Below are positions 11,691 through 25,026 of a stretch of 64,000 bases of DNA, in pieces. A program made the translations under genes and the position numbers. The notes under the pieces are model-generated. The model saw only the letters and a program-made list of their open reading frames with translations, did no database searches and was not told the DNA's origin. Each line of letters starts with the position of its first letter. Position 1 is the first letter of the stretch. Origin of the DNA: Trema orientale (taxonomy: Eukaryota > Streptophyta > Magnoliopsida > Rosales > Cannabaceae); NCBI GenBank assembly GCA_002914845.1, contig JXTC01000083.1, positions 243,368-307,367 on the forward strand. Reading direction: 5' to 3'.

Positions 11691-14210
11691 TGCTATACCC
11701 TAGTTGAGTCCTCCAATTAAGCCAACAATAGTTTTTTGAGAAAATATCATAAATTGACCTTGTATTTTTCATTTTTATTTTATAAGACCTTTTATGTTTT
11801 AAAAAATATGGGAAAACCCATTTGAATTTGATTTTTTGTTATGAAAAGCCTTTAATTATTGATATTTTTCTGAGGATACATACCTATAAATTTAATTTTT
11901 AATAGGTTTTCTCAATTTTATAATTAAGACCTTGTTTGTAGAAGGGAGTTCTAGAATTTATTGTATAAATCGACGGAAGTGAAAGTATAAATTGGCGGCA
12001 ACTAGAAGAAAGTTCTATAATTCATTGTATAAGACCTTGTTTGCATTTCTATTTTGCTTCTAATGAATTATTGCTAACCGGACTAGGTCCAATGGATGTA
12101 GGCACAACGTGATTATGCTGAATCACAATAAAATCTCGTGTCTTCTTCTTACTCTGTTCTTAATTTTTGTTTATTGTTTTAAGTTTCTGCAAATCTGAAA
12201 ATCATGATTGAACAATCAAGTAACCTGACTTAATATATACGTCATCACTAAGACAAGATCCACCTGCTTGGACATATAATTACACTGACATGTAGCCATT
12301 CGAACGTTAGTCTGTGTCTTGACTATCTGATAATAGAATAGCTTTACTCGGACAATTAACACGAATTGCCTAGCTAGATATACTTGGATATACTTGGATA
12401 TTGATTATTCGACTGCTTGGTCTTGTTTACTTGGCCGACGTTTATTCATCACATGTACTCAGACAGGTAATGTTATTGTGCACATTGTTTGACTTTGACT
12501 GAGCTACTCATACACTACTAGACATAGATTCTACTTGGATGCCTCTTGAATTGGTTTATAACTCGAGCATTGTGGAATAGGGAATACTTGCATTAACTAT
12601 CCATGTACACTCGTTGAGTTGGACAAGTGGATTGTCTCTGCTGGGAGACGGAATTTGAGCATAATAACAATCAAGTTATGAATAATCTTGTTTGAATCTA
12701 TAACAACGTTGTCATGAAAGAGAGCAACATTTAGTTGAGAAATTTAATCACATATACGGTTGATAGCTATGCAATGTTTTGTTTCATGAGATTGTTCTAA
12801 TGGATTTCTTTTTCTTTTCGGGGGTTTATACTAGGTGAGCTCAAGATTGTGATCTATGTAGGTCCACTTTCACCGTTAGATATACATGAAAGCACCACCA
12901 TTCATATGAAATTTGTTTTAAAATAAATTTTGTGATTGGAAGATGGAGAAAATGCAATAAAATGGAGTTACATGTACGTACACAATGTATGTCTCTAGCA
13001 CGTGAAAAAGGAAGAAATGCAAAACAAAAAATGTAGACACTTCAATATGGGAGATGATGGCCTTTCGAAAACTATGTGGAATGAAAGCAATGACAATTGA
13101 CAAGGATGACATAAAGTTCTGAATATTCCTTTTCAAACAAAAGAAATTCTAATTTTTGATGCCAAAAACATAGGAACTTTCTAATATATTATTATTGTTT
13201 CACCATGCATCTTTCAACTGAATAAAAAGAAATAAAAAACTAAAATATGTATATATATATACACACACACACAACAAGAGTTACCACATTAGTTGATAGG
13301 AAAAAGAAAATAAAAAAGTTGATATCTACACATAATCGTACTCAAATACGAATTAAGAGTCTTGTACGTAACATTCTAGAGTGATCATTCCTAGTTACGA
13401 ATCTTTTACTCATCTAGATAAGATAAGTATATGATGAGGATAATAATGTAGGAATTTATAATTTTGATAATATGTTTGTTCAACAAGCCTTTGAGATTAA
13501 AAATAAAAAATTGTTAAGACTTGAGAGCTTTTGTGAATAATAAGTTGAAGTGTAAAAGTGTAAAAACAATTTTCACATGAACTCCTGTACTTCATTCAAT
13601 ACATATTTTCAGTTCTAGTACTCCAGTTACTTCTTTTATTTTTCTTTTTTTACCTAGTTTCTTTTTTTTTTTTTTTTTTTAAGTATCTAGCAATTTTTAT
13701 CAATTACTAAATTTTGAACAATAACAAAAAATTTGTTTTTAGGAATTTCTCATTCAAAAGATTAGATTTTTTTGTTGGTAAATGCATCTTATCAAGGACA
13801 GACCCACAACACGGCAAAGGTGAACAAGTGCTCCCTCAAATTTTGTAGTTTTGTGATTTTTTAAATAGCTTTTTGAAAATTTATAGATATGTCCCCTCAT
13901 TTTAATTTTGCACTCATTTAGTTAGCAGCAAACATCCCCAAATTTTAGTATTTTTTTTTATTTAAGTCCCAAATCTTTATTTTTTGGTATTTAAATCCTC
14001 AATCTCCCATTTAACTTGTATTTTTTGTATTTTAATTTTATACAAAATTTTTGTTATGCCTCTTGAAAAACAATCATGGGACTGCATCTTATGGCTATCA
14101 AGCTATGTAATATATCATATATATATATATATATTAAGCTTTATGAGATATACGAAGATTTCTTCAAATTATATATAAATAATCATCAACATGCCTTGAA
14201 AGTTTAAATT
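11691..14210. other. Intergenic, repeat-like, no gene recognised
   Basis: About 12060-12200 resembles the end of a decayed LTR (a GGATGTAGGC phrase followed by AATAAAATCTCGTG). Around 12240-12560 there are scattered repeats of TACTTGGATA and related phrases. A TATATA/CACACA microsatellite sits at about 13246-13272, a long T tract at about 13660-13680 and an AT tract at about 14118-14134. No protein family is recognisable. Confidence 0.3.
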
Positions 14211-14215
14211 ACTGG

Positions 14216-16030
14216 TGTTAGGGTTTATGTCCTAAAAGTATGTATATTTTAGATATTTGCTTAATTAATAAAATGACATTTTTCTATTTGAATTTGTGCA
14301 TAATTAGTATGTCTTTAAATATCAGAAAATCCCTAGTTTATTTATATGACCACAAATTTAGTATATAAGTGTTATATATATGAGGATTAAATTTATGGAT
14401 AATAAACTAAATATAGTCTATAATAATTAATTAAAGTTTGGGATCTTTAATTAAATATTATTAGTACGGTCCATTAATATTGAAAATGTAATAGTCTTAT
14501 CCAGACTATTGATACAATGGAGGTACTTTATATAATTCGATTATATAGGACTGGACCAGACATAATTTGAATCTCATATAAATTCCGTTAACTATTGAGA
14601 GTTCAAATAAGGCCACTAGATGATCATATGTAAATCAATCTTAATCCTGAGTAGTTATAGACTCCTATTTATAACATTATGTTCTTTGACATACTTGTTA
14701 AAGGTTTGTTTCGTAAACAGATTGAAATACTTATATCTTGGGAGCATAATGAGATGAGTAGTTAGGAATGTAGATTACAGATATGGAATCCATTCCTTCC
14801 ATTAGGAAGCTAGAAAGATGATTCTCTTGTATATTGATTCAGGACTTGAACAGTTTGAATACTCAATTTATAATAGATTTATAAATTAATTATTCATTTG
14901 AGAATCAATGGTACACAAGGATAAAGATGTAATTGGAGAGGTAAATAGAACATGACCTAGCTCCAATTATAAATTATCTATGGAGGATTGAACTACATGT
15001 AATGATTAAATCGATAGACTGCTCGTTGTTTTCTGAGTAAATTAATTCTGTAATTTCAAGAGTGCAATTCTGGATTTTTAGTGGAGTAATACTGGAATTA
15101 ATAAATTAGACAAAATAATTAAAGAGTTTAATTAATTGTCATAATTTATTGGAGTTTGAATTACAGGTCCATAGGTCCCCAATTCCACCTCTTACAAACA
15201 CTGTGCTAGATATTACATTATTTTTGTTACTGCACACTTTGTCTAGATAAATAGTTTATCTATATGTAATTAATAATTGTTATTAATCAAATAATTAATT
15301 AATTTAAATTTATGGAGGGATAAGTTTCCCGATTTGTTTAAATTATGAATTTAAAAATATCTAATTATGAGATAATTTGATAAATAGAAATTGGGAAACT
15401 GACTGAAAGTGAAATAGTTATCTTCTAGTTTATATAGATATATATATATATATTAATTAATTAATTAGATTAATTAATTTAAATATATATATAATCATGT
15501 TTTAAAAAAAAAGGAACTTACGTTTCCTATAAACAAAAAGTAACGTTTTTTAAAAGTTATATATATAGATTTGATTAATATATTATTTATTAAATAGTTT
15601 AATAAATATATATATATAAAGTAAACCCTAGCAGAAAAATAGAGATACTATCACGTATTATTTTCTACAGAGCCTTCATAAACTAGAGAGAAAAAGAAGA
15701 GAGTCTTCCTATTCTCTGTGTAACAAAAACTCTTGCAATCTCATGAGTTGAGAAAGTTGCAAGTGCCTAAAGTGTGAGTTTAAGAAATTGTACGTAACGC
15801 CTGCACATTCATCTAGTTGTGCTTGAGGCTTGAATTGGAAGATCGTGGTTTAGAAGACAGAAAAGCTAGGATCCGCTGATAGGCTACAAGAGGTATTAGA
15901 TCTATTCTCTTTGTATATTCCTATTTGATATAAATTAATACTATGCACTCATATAGTCAATTGTTTTCAAAAAAATTTTGAATGTTCCTGGGCCAATCTT
16001 CCAATGCGAAAATCGTTTTTAATTCCAACA
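14216..16030 (+). repeat. 5' LTR of the copia element
   Basis: 1815 bp, TGTTAGGG to CCAACA. It is almost the same length as the 3' LTR (1814 bp). It contains TATATA-rich segments near 15430-15620 that could hold the element's promoter, followed by a conserved block ending at the primer-binding site. Confidence 0.93.
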
Positions 16031-16031
16031 A

Positions 16032-16048
16032 TTGGGATCAGAGTCAGG
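16032..16048 (+). promoter_or_regulatory. Primer-binding site (initiator tRNA-Met type) of the copia element
   Basis: TTGGGATCAGAGTCAGG follows the 5' LTR directly. It is close to the usual TGGTATCAGAGC complement of plant initiator tRNA-Met, with small changes. Confidence 0.75.
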
Positions 16049-17856
16049 TTATATGAGTATATAGTATTAGTTATTTGTATGCATGAGTGGGTATTGCATT
16101 AATTTTTTATATGTATTTGATGATGAATGGATGAGTTATCATATGATGGATGTATGGTTGATATTTGGTCATTAATTATATGGTTCCTTAGGTTTTAATT
16201 TTTTACAATTTATTTTGGTTAGATCAAAATATATAAACCCTAATTTTAGGGTATAGGCTTTGTTGTATTTTTCTTCCTTTTTCTACAAAGAAGATGATGG
16301 AGATATTTTTACTTAAAGCCAACCCGACGCCCCAAAGAACTCACACAAAAAAAAGAGTTTTTTTTATAATATATATTAATTAATTAGATTAATTAGTTTT
16401 ATATATATATATATAAGATTATAGTTTTAAGAAACATAATCTTACGGTTTTAAAAAAAAAACGTACGTTTTAGATATATAATATATTATATATATATATT
16501 GTTTTACGTATAAAAAAAAAGTTTTTTTTATATAATATAATATATATATGTGTATATATATATATTAATATACGTAATATATACAATTTATGTTTTTTTA
16601 TTAAAAAAAACAAATGGGCCCAGGCCCAGGCCTAAATCCAAAATAATTATTTAGATATTATATGGGCTAGGCAAGTTTTATGAAAACTATTTACAGGAAT
16701 CTCACTTTTTACAAATATGATTTGTAAAAATATCAAAAGAAGAAAGGAGGCCCATGAAGACCAGCAGATAGCTTTTAGGCCTGCGTGCTTTTAACTCTTT
16801 GTAATTTTATTATTTTATTGGGTTGTAATTTCCTAAGGTACCCGGCCAAATATCATTTTATTTTATTTTATTGTTATATTATACGTGATATGTATAACAT
16901 GACCATGCATTATAACATACCATTCATTATACCCACTCATAGTCATTTATGAATGTCATGCATGCATGTTATATTCATGCTAAAATAGTTTAGTTAGAAT
17001 ATGACTAATTTAATTAGATTAAATAATTAAATTGAAATAAAAAAATTGAATAATGTGATCTAAATTTAATAGTTAAATTTTGGTAATATCACACTTATTT
17101 AATTTAGGTTATCCTTATTAATTAGATTAATTAGATTAGCCAAATTATTCCTATAAGAATAAATTTAGATTTTTAGAAAATCTAGTAATTTATTTAGGAC
17201 TAATTAGATTGGACTAATAGATTAACCTAGAAAATTATATTAGATATAATAACTAGGTTAAATATAACATTAGATGTTTATTAGTAAAAACACGTAATAT
17301 TTTAAAATAATGAGTGGGAGAGGGGTACATGACAATATATCCCACGGTCTCCATTATTAATTAAGCACCGTGAGATTTAATTGGCGCCTAGAGACGCTTA
17401 GATTTCGTCCTCCCTACGGAGGGTGTCCATTTAAATTAATAACAAGGCTTAATTTCCAATAGATAGGATTTTAGAATGTATTTCAAAATTGACCTACCCT
17501 ATAGCGGCAATTTTGAGTTAAGTTGCTAAAATCTGAAATAATGGGTTACACTCATGAGGATACAATTAAATTGTTAATAGTATCGTGACCATAAAACTGT
17601 AGTTAATAAATAAAAGAAAATATGAGATATTTTGATGTTTTATTTATTAATTGAGAATGTCTCAATTCAATTAATAATTATGTGACCTATCCTACGAGGG
17701 CACATAATTAGAGAAAATTGATTTACCGTGGAATTAGTAATTAAGTTTATGTGTTTACTTACTTGCATCATGCATCATATTTATTATTCCGAATTTTTTG
17801 TGATATTTATTTTCAAATATGTTGAATGTTATTTTATTTATTTAATTTTAGCAAAC
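16049..17856 (+). other. Untranslated leader of the copia element
   Basis: About 1.8 kb separates the primer-binding site from the gag start. It has several AT microsatellites (about 16370-16580) and a GC-richer block at about 17337-17420. No coding region is seen. It is long for a copia leader. Confidence 0.6.
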
Positions 17857-18788
17857 ATGTCAACCTCGAATCCCATTATCACTTTACTCACAAATGAAAA
17901 ATTAACTGGAGATAATTTTATCAAGTGGAAAAGTAATATGAATATTGTACTTGTTAGTGAAGACTACAAGTTTGTGCTTATGGAGGAATGTCCTCCACAA
18001 CCCGCCGCTAATGCTACTCGTGTTGCACGAGAAAGCTATGAAAAGTGGACTCATGCCAATAATAAAGCTTACTGCTACATGTTAGCAGGCATGACTGACG
18101 TGCTTAGAGCTAAGCACGAAAAGATGGAGACTGCTTATGAGATAATGGAGTCTCTCCAAGCTATGTTTGGGCAACAATCTGATCAATCTCATTATGACGC
18201 CATTAAAAAGGCTATGAATGCGATGATGAAGAGAGGAACTCCAGTGAGAGATCATGTTTTGAACAAGATCAATTACTTTGGAGAGGCTGAAGTTCAGGGG
18301 GCTATGATCGATGACCACACCCAAGTGAGTATGATTCTAGAATCACTCTTACCTGATTTTCTTCAGTTCAAGAGCAACTATATTATGAACAAGTTGAATT
18401 ATACGATGAGTCAACTGCTCAATGAACTGCAAACCTTCGAATCGATAACGAAAGATAAAGGAAAAGATGGTTCAGCAACTGTTGCTGAAGCAAATATTGT
18501 AGAAGAAAATCCCTCTACCTCTAACAAAAATAAGAAAAGGAAGAACAAGAGTGCCTCTGGGTCTAAGCCTAAAAAGAGCAAGAAGGGCAATACGAGTACC
18601 AAGAAGAACAACTCCAAGGACAAAAAGCCTAAAGAAAAATATTTTCACTGCGGAATTGAAGGGCATTGGAAGAGAAACTGTAACAAGTATATCTCCGAAT
18701 TGAAAGAGAAGAAGAAAGGTAAATATGATTTACTTGTTTTAGAAGTTTGTTTAGTGGAAGAAGATTTATTTGATATATCTCCTTGGAT
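17857..18788 (+). pseudogene. copia gag
   Basis: The gag protein packages element RNA. The frame starts at ATG 17857 (MSTSNPIITLL); an in-frame ATG at 17728 is less likely. It shows LTNEKLTGDNFIKWKSNM and MTDVLRAKHEKMETAYEIM, typical of plant copia gag, then a lysine-rich stretch and a zinc knuckle. The knuckle reads YFHCGIEGHWKRNC, with tyrosine (codon 18640-18642) where the first cysteine of C-X2-C-X4-H-X4-C should be. The frame is open through gag but loses register with protease at about 18788, where a frameshift separates the two. Confidence 0.85.
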
Positions 18789-21700
18789 AGTGATTCAGGA
18801 GCCACTAATCATATTTGTTCTTCTTTTCAGATGCTTAGTTTTTCAAGGGAGCTTGCCGGCGGGGAATTCACGATGAGAGTAGGCAATGGAGCCAAAGTTT
18901 TGGCAAAAGCAGTGGGAGTCGTCCGTCTTCATTTTAGGAATAAATTTTTGTTATTGAACAATGTTTATTTTATTCTTGGTTTTCGTAGGAATTTAATTTC
19001 TATTTCAAGACTATTTGAACAAATTTTTTGTGTTTCTTTTCTTAATAATGAGATTATTATTTCTAAAAATAGTTTAAATATTTGTTCTGCAAAAATGGAG
19101 AATAGACTTTACATGTTAAGGACGAATGAACAATCACTGCTTAATACCGAAATGTTTAAAGTTGACTATCCTAAATCTAAAAAGCAAAAAGTTTCTCATG
19201 ACGACGATACATATCTTTGGCATCTTAGGTTAGGGCATATCAATCTAGATAGGATAAACAGACTTGTAAAGAATAGTCCTTTAAGAGAGCTAAAAGTTGG
19301 CACTCTACCAGTTTGTGAATCTTGTTTAGAAAGAAAAATGACTAAGATACTTTTCTCAGCAAGGGGCAAAAGGGCCAAAGAACCGCTTGAGCTTGTGCAT
19401 ACCGATATATGTGGTCCATTGAATGTACAAGCAAGAAGTGGTTCGAATATTTTGTCACATTTATTGACGATTATTCACGATATGGATACGTGTACCTAAT
19501 GCAAAAAAAATTTGAAACCTTTGAAAAGCAATTAGGTAAGTCACTAAAAACTCTTCGATCAGATCGAAGAGGTGAATACCTTGATAATGAATTCAAGGAT
19601 TACTTGCTGGAGAATGGCATCCTATCCCAACTCACAGCACCTGTAATACCACAATAGAACGGTGTTGCAGAAAGGAGAAACCGAACGTTGCTTGATATGG
19701 TTAGATTAATGATGAGCTTCACTTCCCTACCACTCTTATTCTGGGGTTATGCACTTCAAACCGCTATTTATATTTTGAATGTAGTACCTTCCAATGCTAT
19801 CCAAAAGATACCTTTAGAGTTGTGGAATGGGCGCAAACCTAGTTTACGTCACATCCGCATATGGGGGTGCCCAGCACATGTACTAAAAGAAAAGATTGGG
19901 AAGCTAAAACCACGTACAGAGGTTTGTTTATTTGTAGGTTATCCAAAAGGCATGAGAGGAGGTTTGTTTTATAGTCCTCAAGAGAAAAAGGTATTTGTAT
20001 CGACAAATGCCACTTTTCTTGAAAATGACTATATGACAGATTTCAAACCTCAAAGTAAAGTTGTACAAAAGGAATTACTTTCTGATCAGATCAGACCACA
20101 ACCAACAACAGTTGTTGAACGACAAAATTACGAGACCACTATTCCAGATCAGAATACTTTGGCAACTCAACATAGTGGGAGGGTCATTAGACCACCTGCT
20201 CGCTACAGGAAAGTTGGAGAAGCACATGTTGCTGTTTTCGATAGTAGCCAAGATGACCCATTGACATACAAGCGATCTATAAAAGAAAAAGAGGTATAGA
20301 TGAAAAAGTTGAAACGTTCAATGCTAGGTTAGTGGCAAAAGGTTATACCCAAAAAGAGAGAGTTGACTATGAGGAGACTTTCTCGCCAGTAGCTATGCTT
20401 AAATCCATACGTATCCTCTTATCCATTACTGCATGTTTAGACTATGAAATATGGCAAATGGATGTCAAGACAGCTTTTTTAAATGGTTATCTTGAAGAAA
20501 GCATCTATATGGTGCAACCAGAAGGTTTTGTAGCTAAAGGTCAAGAGCAGAAAGTCTGCAAGCTACTTAGGTCCATTTATAGACTTAAGCAAGCTTTAAG
20601 ATCATGGAATCTAAGATTTGATGAAACGATCAATTCTTATGGTTTCGATCAAAATATTGATGAACCTTGTATATACAAGTACATCAAAGACAAGAAAGTG
20701 GTCTTCCTAGTTCTTTATGTAGATGATATTTTGCTCATTGAGAATGATGTGGAAATATTATCTAATGTAAAGAAGTGGCTAGCCGAGCAATTCCAAATGA
20801 AAGATTTGGGAGAAGCAGGTTATGTGCTTGGGATCAGATTATTCGAGATCGCAAGAGCAGACTTTTGGCACTGTCTCAAGCATCTTATATTGATAAGGTG
20901 CTCATTCCTTTTTCGATGCAAAACTCCAAGAGAGGACAGTTACCTTCTCGACATGGAGTCATCTTTTCCAAAGAGCAATGTCTCAAGACACCTCAAGAGG
21001 AAGAGGATATGAGACGGGTTCCTTATGTATCTGCAGTTGGCAGCCTTATGTATACCATGTTGTGTACTAGGCCTGACATATGCTACGCAGTAGGGATAGT
21101 CAGTCGTTTTCAATCAAATTCAGGATTAGATCACTGGATAGCGGTAAAGCATATTCTCAAGTATCTTAGAAGAACAAGAAATTATATGCTGGTTTATTCA
21201 AGTCAGGACTTGATTCCTACTGATACACTGATTCTGATTTTCAATCAGACAAAGATACTCGAAAGTCGACGTCTGGGTCAGTGTTCACTCTTGGTGGTGG
21301 AGCCGTTGTCTGGAGAAGCGTTAAACAATCCAGCACTGCAGATTCTACTACGGAAGCAGAATATATAGCAGCTTGTGAAGCAGCTAAAGTAGCAGTTTAG
21401 CTTAGAAAGTTCTTTACTAATTTGGAAGTTGTTCCAAATATGGATAAGCCATTGACTTTATACTGTGATAACAGTGGAGCAGTGGCGAATTCAAAAGAAT
21501 CAAGAAGCCACAAGAGAGGAAAGCATATAGAGAGAAAGTGTCATCTGATTAGAGAGATAGTATATCGAGGAGACGTGGCCGTTATGAAGATAGCATCTAA
21601 AAACAACATTGCTGATCCTTTTACAAAAACGCTTCCAGCGAAGACTTTTGAGAGTCACTTGGAGGGTTTAGGATTGAGAGACATGTCTTACCTACTTTAG
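18783..21700 (+). pseudogene. copia pol (protease, integrase, reverse transcriptase, RNase H), broken
   Basis: Protease: DSGATNHICSSF in the frame of 18783. The pre-integrase domain follows (YLWHLRLGHINLDRI). Integrase: HTDICGPL, then a frameshift near 19440, TFIDDYSRYGYVYL, a shortened segment, LRSDRRGEY (normally RGGEY), an in-frame TAG at 19655-19657, then NGVAERRNRTLL, FWGYALQTAIYILN and LRHIRIWGCPAHV. Reverse transcriptase: frameshift near 20300, [48 protein letters not shown] and the catalytic LYVDDILL. A further shift near 20820 leads to SAVGSLMYTMLCTRPDICYA. RNase H resumes in a third frame after another stop near 21400 (YCDNSGAVANSKESRSH, ADPFTKTL) and ends at 21700. All domains are recognisable and the order is INT before RT, which defines Ty1/copia. 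Confidence 0.92.
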
Positions 21701-21714
21701 GGTAAGTAGGAGAT

Positions 21715-23528
21715 TGTTAGGATTTATGCCCTAAAAGCATGTATATTTTAGATATTTGCTGAATTAATAAAATGACATTTTTCTATTTGAATTTGTGCAT
21801 AATTGGTATGTCTTTAAATATCAGAAAATTCCTAGTTTATTTATGTGACCACAAATTTAGTATATAAGTGTTATATACATGAGGATTAAATTTATGGATA
21901 ATAAACTAAATATAGTCCATAATAATTAATTAAAGTTTGGGATCTTTAATTAAATATTATTAGCACGGTCCATTAACATTGAGAATGTAATAGTCTTATC
22001 CAGACTATTGAATCAATGGAGGTACTTTATATAATTCGATTATATAGGACTGGACCAGACATAATTTGAATATCACATATATTCTGTTAACTATTGAGAG
22101 TTCAAATAATGTCACTAGATGATCATATATAAATCAATCTTGATCCTAAGTAGTTATACTCATATTTATAACATTATGTTCTTTGACATACTTGTTAAAG
22201 GTTTGTTTCATAAACAGATCGAAATACTTGTATATTGGAAGTATGATGAGATGAGTAGTTGGGAATGTAGCTTACAGATATGGAATCCATTCCTTCCATT
22301 AGGAAGCTAGAAAGATGATTCCCTTGTGTATTGATTCAGGACTTGAACAGTTTGAGTACTCAATTTATAATAGATTTATAAATTAATTGTTCATTTGAGA
22401 ATCAATGGTACACAAGGATAAAAATGTAATTGGAGAGGTAAACAGAACATGACCTAACTCCAATTATGAATTGTCTATGGAGGATTGAACTACATGTAAT
22501 GATTAAATCGATGGATTGCTCGTTGTTTTCTGAATAAATTAATTTTGTAATTTCAAGAGTGCAATTCTGGATTTTTAGTGGAGTAATACTGGAATTAATA
22601 AATTAGACAAATTAATTAAAGAGTTTAATTAATTGAAGCTTGAATTATAGGTCCATAGGTCCCCAATTCCACCTCTTACAAACACTGTACTGGATATTAC
22701 ATTATTTCTGTTACTACATACATTGTCTAGATAAATAGTTTATCTATATGTAATTAATAATTGTTATTAATCAAATAATTAATTAATTTAAATTTATGAA
22801 GGGATAAGTTTCTCAATTTGTTTAAATTTTGAATTTAAAAATATCTAATTATGAGATAATTTGATAAATAGAAATTAGAAAACTGACTGAAAGTGAAATA
22901 ATTATCTGCTAGTTTATATAGATATATATATATACATATTAATTAATTAATTAGATTAATTAATTTATATATATATATAATTATATTTTTTAAAAAAAGA
23001 AACTTACGTTTCCTACAAACAAAAAGTAACGTTTTTTAAAAGTTATATATATATATATATATTTATGTGATTAATATATTATTTATTAAATAGTTTAATA
23101 AATATATATATATATAAAGTAAACTCCAGTAGAAAAATAGAGATACTATCACGTATTATTTTCTACAGAGCCTTCATAAACTAGAGAGAAAAAGAAGAGA
23201 GTCTTCCTATTCTCTGTATCACAAAAACTCTTGCAATCTCATGAGTTGAGAAAGTTGCAAGTGCCTAAAGTGTGAGTTTAAGAAATTGTATGTAACGCCC
23301 ACACGTTCTTCCAGTTGTGCTTGAGGCTTGGATTGGAAGATCGTGGTTTAGAAGACAGAAAAGCTAGGATCCGCTGATAGGTTACAAGAGGTATTAGATC
23401 TATTCTTTTTGTATATTCCTATTTGATATGAATTAATACTATGCACTCATATAGTCAATTGTTTTGAGAAATTTTTTGAATGTTCCTGGGCCAATCTTCC
23501 ACTGCAAAAATCGTTTTTAATTCGAACA
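21715..23528 (+). repeat. 3' LTR of the copia element
   Basis: 1814 bp, preceded by a purine-rich GGTAAGTAGGAGAT tract that fits a polypurine tract. It ends GAACA and is followed by the ACTGG duplication. Confidence 0.93.
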
Positions 23529-23533
23529 ACTGG

Positions 23534-24600
23534 CAAGACTAGTTCTCCAAAAAGGAGCCAAACAAACCCCACCCCTACCCAAAAAAAGAAAAAAAAAGAA
23601 GAAGGGACAATTATGCTGCAAACCCACCTATATTCTCTATATAAAATGAAAGGAGTAGGGAGCTGGAGATGATTTCCTTAAACTAAGACAATATTAGCAA
23701 AGTATGACATAAAGCTTTCCTCAAGGAGAAAAATCTAAGATTAAAGGAAAAGGAAAGAAATAAAGTAAAATAAACTAACATATTTAGAAAGCAATAGAAT
23801 CAACAATCAAAACTGCTGACTTTTGTAAACCAATGCAAAACAAACTGTTATGTGAAGCCAGGAGTTTTACTTAGTACTTACAGCAGGATCCGATCTGAAT
23901 CTTGTAAAGCAACATTTTGCCTGTTTTAATTTTTTAAATTTAATTTTCTTTTCCTTTTTTTTTTCTCTCTCTCTATCTGACAGTGGAGTGGGTCACACTT
24001 TAATTCATGACCATTAAAATGTTATGCCAATTAAAATAAAGACCATTTAAACAACATTAATGAAAACATACATTCACATCTCTTTTCCTGTGATATTTAT
24101 TTAATTATTATAGTTGAGTTTTTATTAAGTTGTAATTCATCTCTACTGGTGCTTGTACTCTCTTTTTAATGCACCTCTCTTTATGATCATATAATAATAT
24201 AAATCTACTCCATGACAATTTAATTATATAAGGGATTAGTTATAGTAGGGTAACACCTAAGGGTTCCCCGTAGCATGATAGCACTTAACAACTTTTGCGA
24301 CGAATAATAATAGCACTTGATTTAACTAAACTAATACTTCGGCTGTATGTAGCAATTCTATAAGACTATCCAAACACTTCTATAATATAATATATGAGAC
24401 GATGTACTAAAGTCTTAAGTTACAAGCAACTAAGCAAGAAAAGAAAAAGAATTTCAAGTTTCACTCTACGGTACTACTTAAACATCATAAATATTATCAA
24501 TACGTTCAACAATATTAGTATTTTAAGTCGGTTTGAGCTGAGCAATTGAAGTTTAAAGAAAAGTAGAAAAAGCCCTAAATAATATTCAATTGTATATGTC
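23534..24600. other. Intergenic, AT-rich
   Basis: No gene seen. A purine-rich stretch lies at about 23575-23610 and a CT-rich run at about 23950-23980. Confidence 0.35.
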
Positions 24601-25026
24601 AGACTATCTCCAATGCAAATGCTATTTCTAGCGTTATATATAACACACAAAATAAGTGTACCAAATTTAAATTTTTACTCCAACGTACAGTGTTATTTAA
24701 AATGCTATTTTAATTTTTTTAATTGTAATTAATGTTAATTTTTTACTTGGTTAAGTATTAAAAAAGTGCATTGTTTAAGCATTCAAATATATAAGTAATT
24801 AATTGAGCATTGGAAAACAATATGTTAAAAACTTTACTATTACTAAATAACACTTTTGTAAATAAAAAAAATTAAAGTCGCATTGAATGTCAAATTTAAA
24901 ATTATATTATACTTAATACTGTATTTAGTTTAACACAACAAATAGCATTTGCATCGGAGAATTTTTTTGCTATATGCTAAATTATAGCATAAATATAATG
25001 AAATAGTATTGCATTGGAGATACTCT
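24601..25026. mobile_element. MITE-like element with imperfect terminal inverted repeats
   Basis: The left end AGACTATCTCCAATGCAAAT and the reverse complement of the right end, AGAGTATCTCCAATGCAATA, match over about 30 bases with a small gap. The 426-bp body is AT-rich and noncoding. No clear target duplication was found, so the superfamily is unassigned. Confidence 0.5.

Larger units (their letters stand above)
14216..23528 (+). mobile_element. Full-length but inactive Ty1/copia LTR retrotransposon
   Basis: Two LTRs (14216-16030 and 21715-23528) bracket a primer-binding site, a long leader, gag, protease, integrase, reverse transcriptase and RNase H in copia order. The element is flanked by the 5-bp duplication ACTGG at 14211-14215 and 23529-23533. 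Ends are TGTTAG and AACA. In the first 138 bp of the LTRs I count 7 differences (about 5%), so the insertion is old. The polyprotein has several frameshifts and an in-frame TAG, so this copy cannot encode its own enzymes. Confidence 0.95.
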
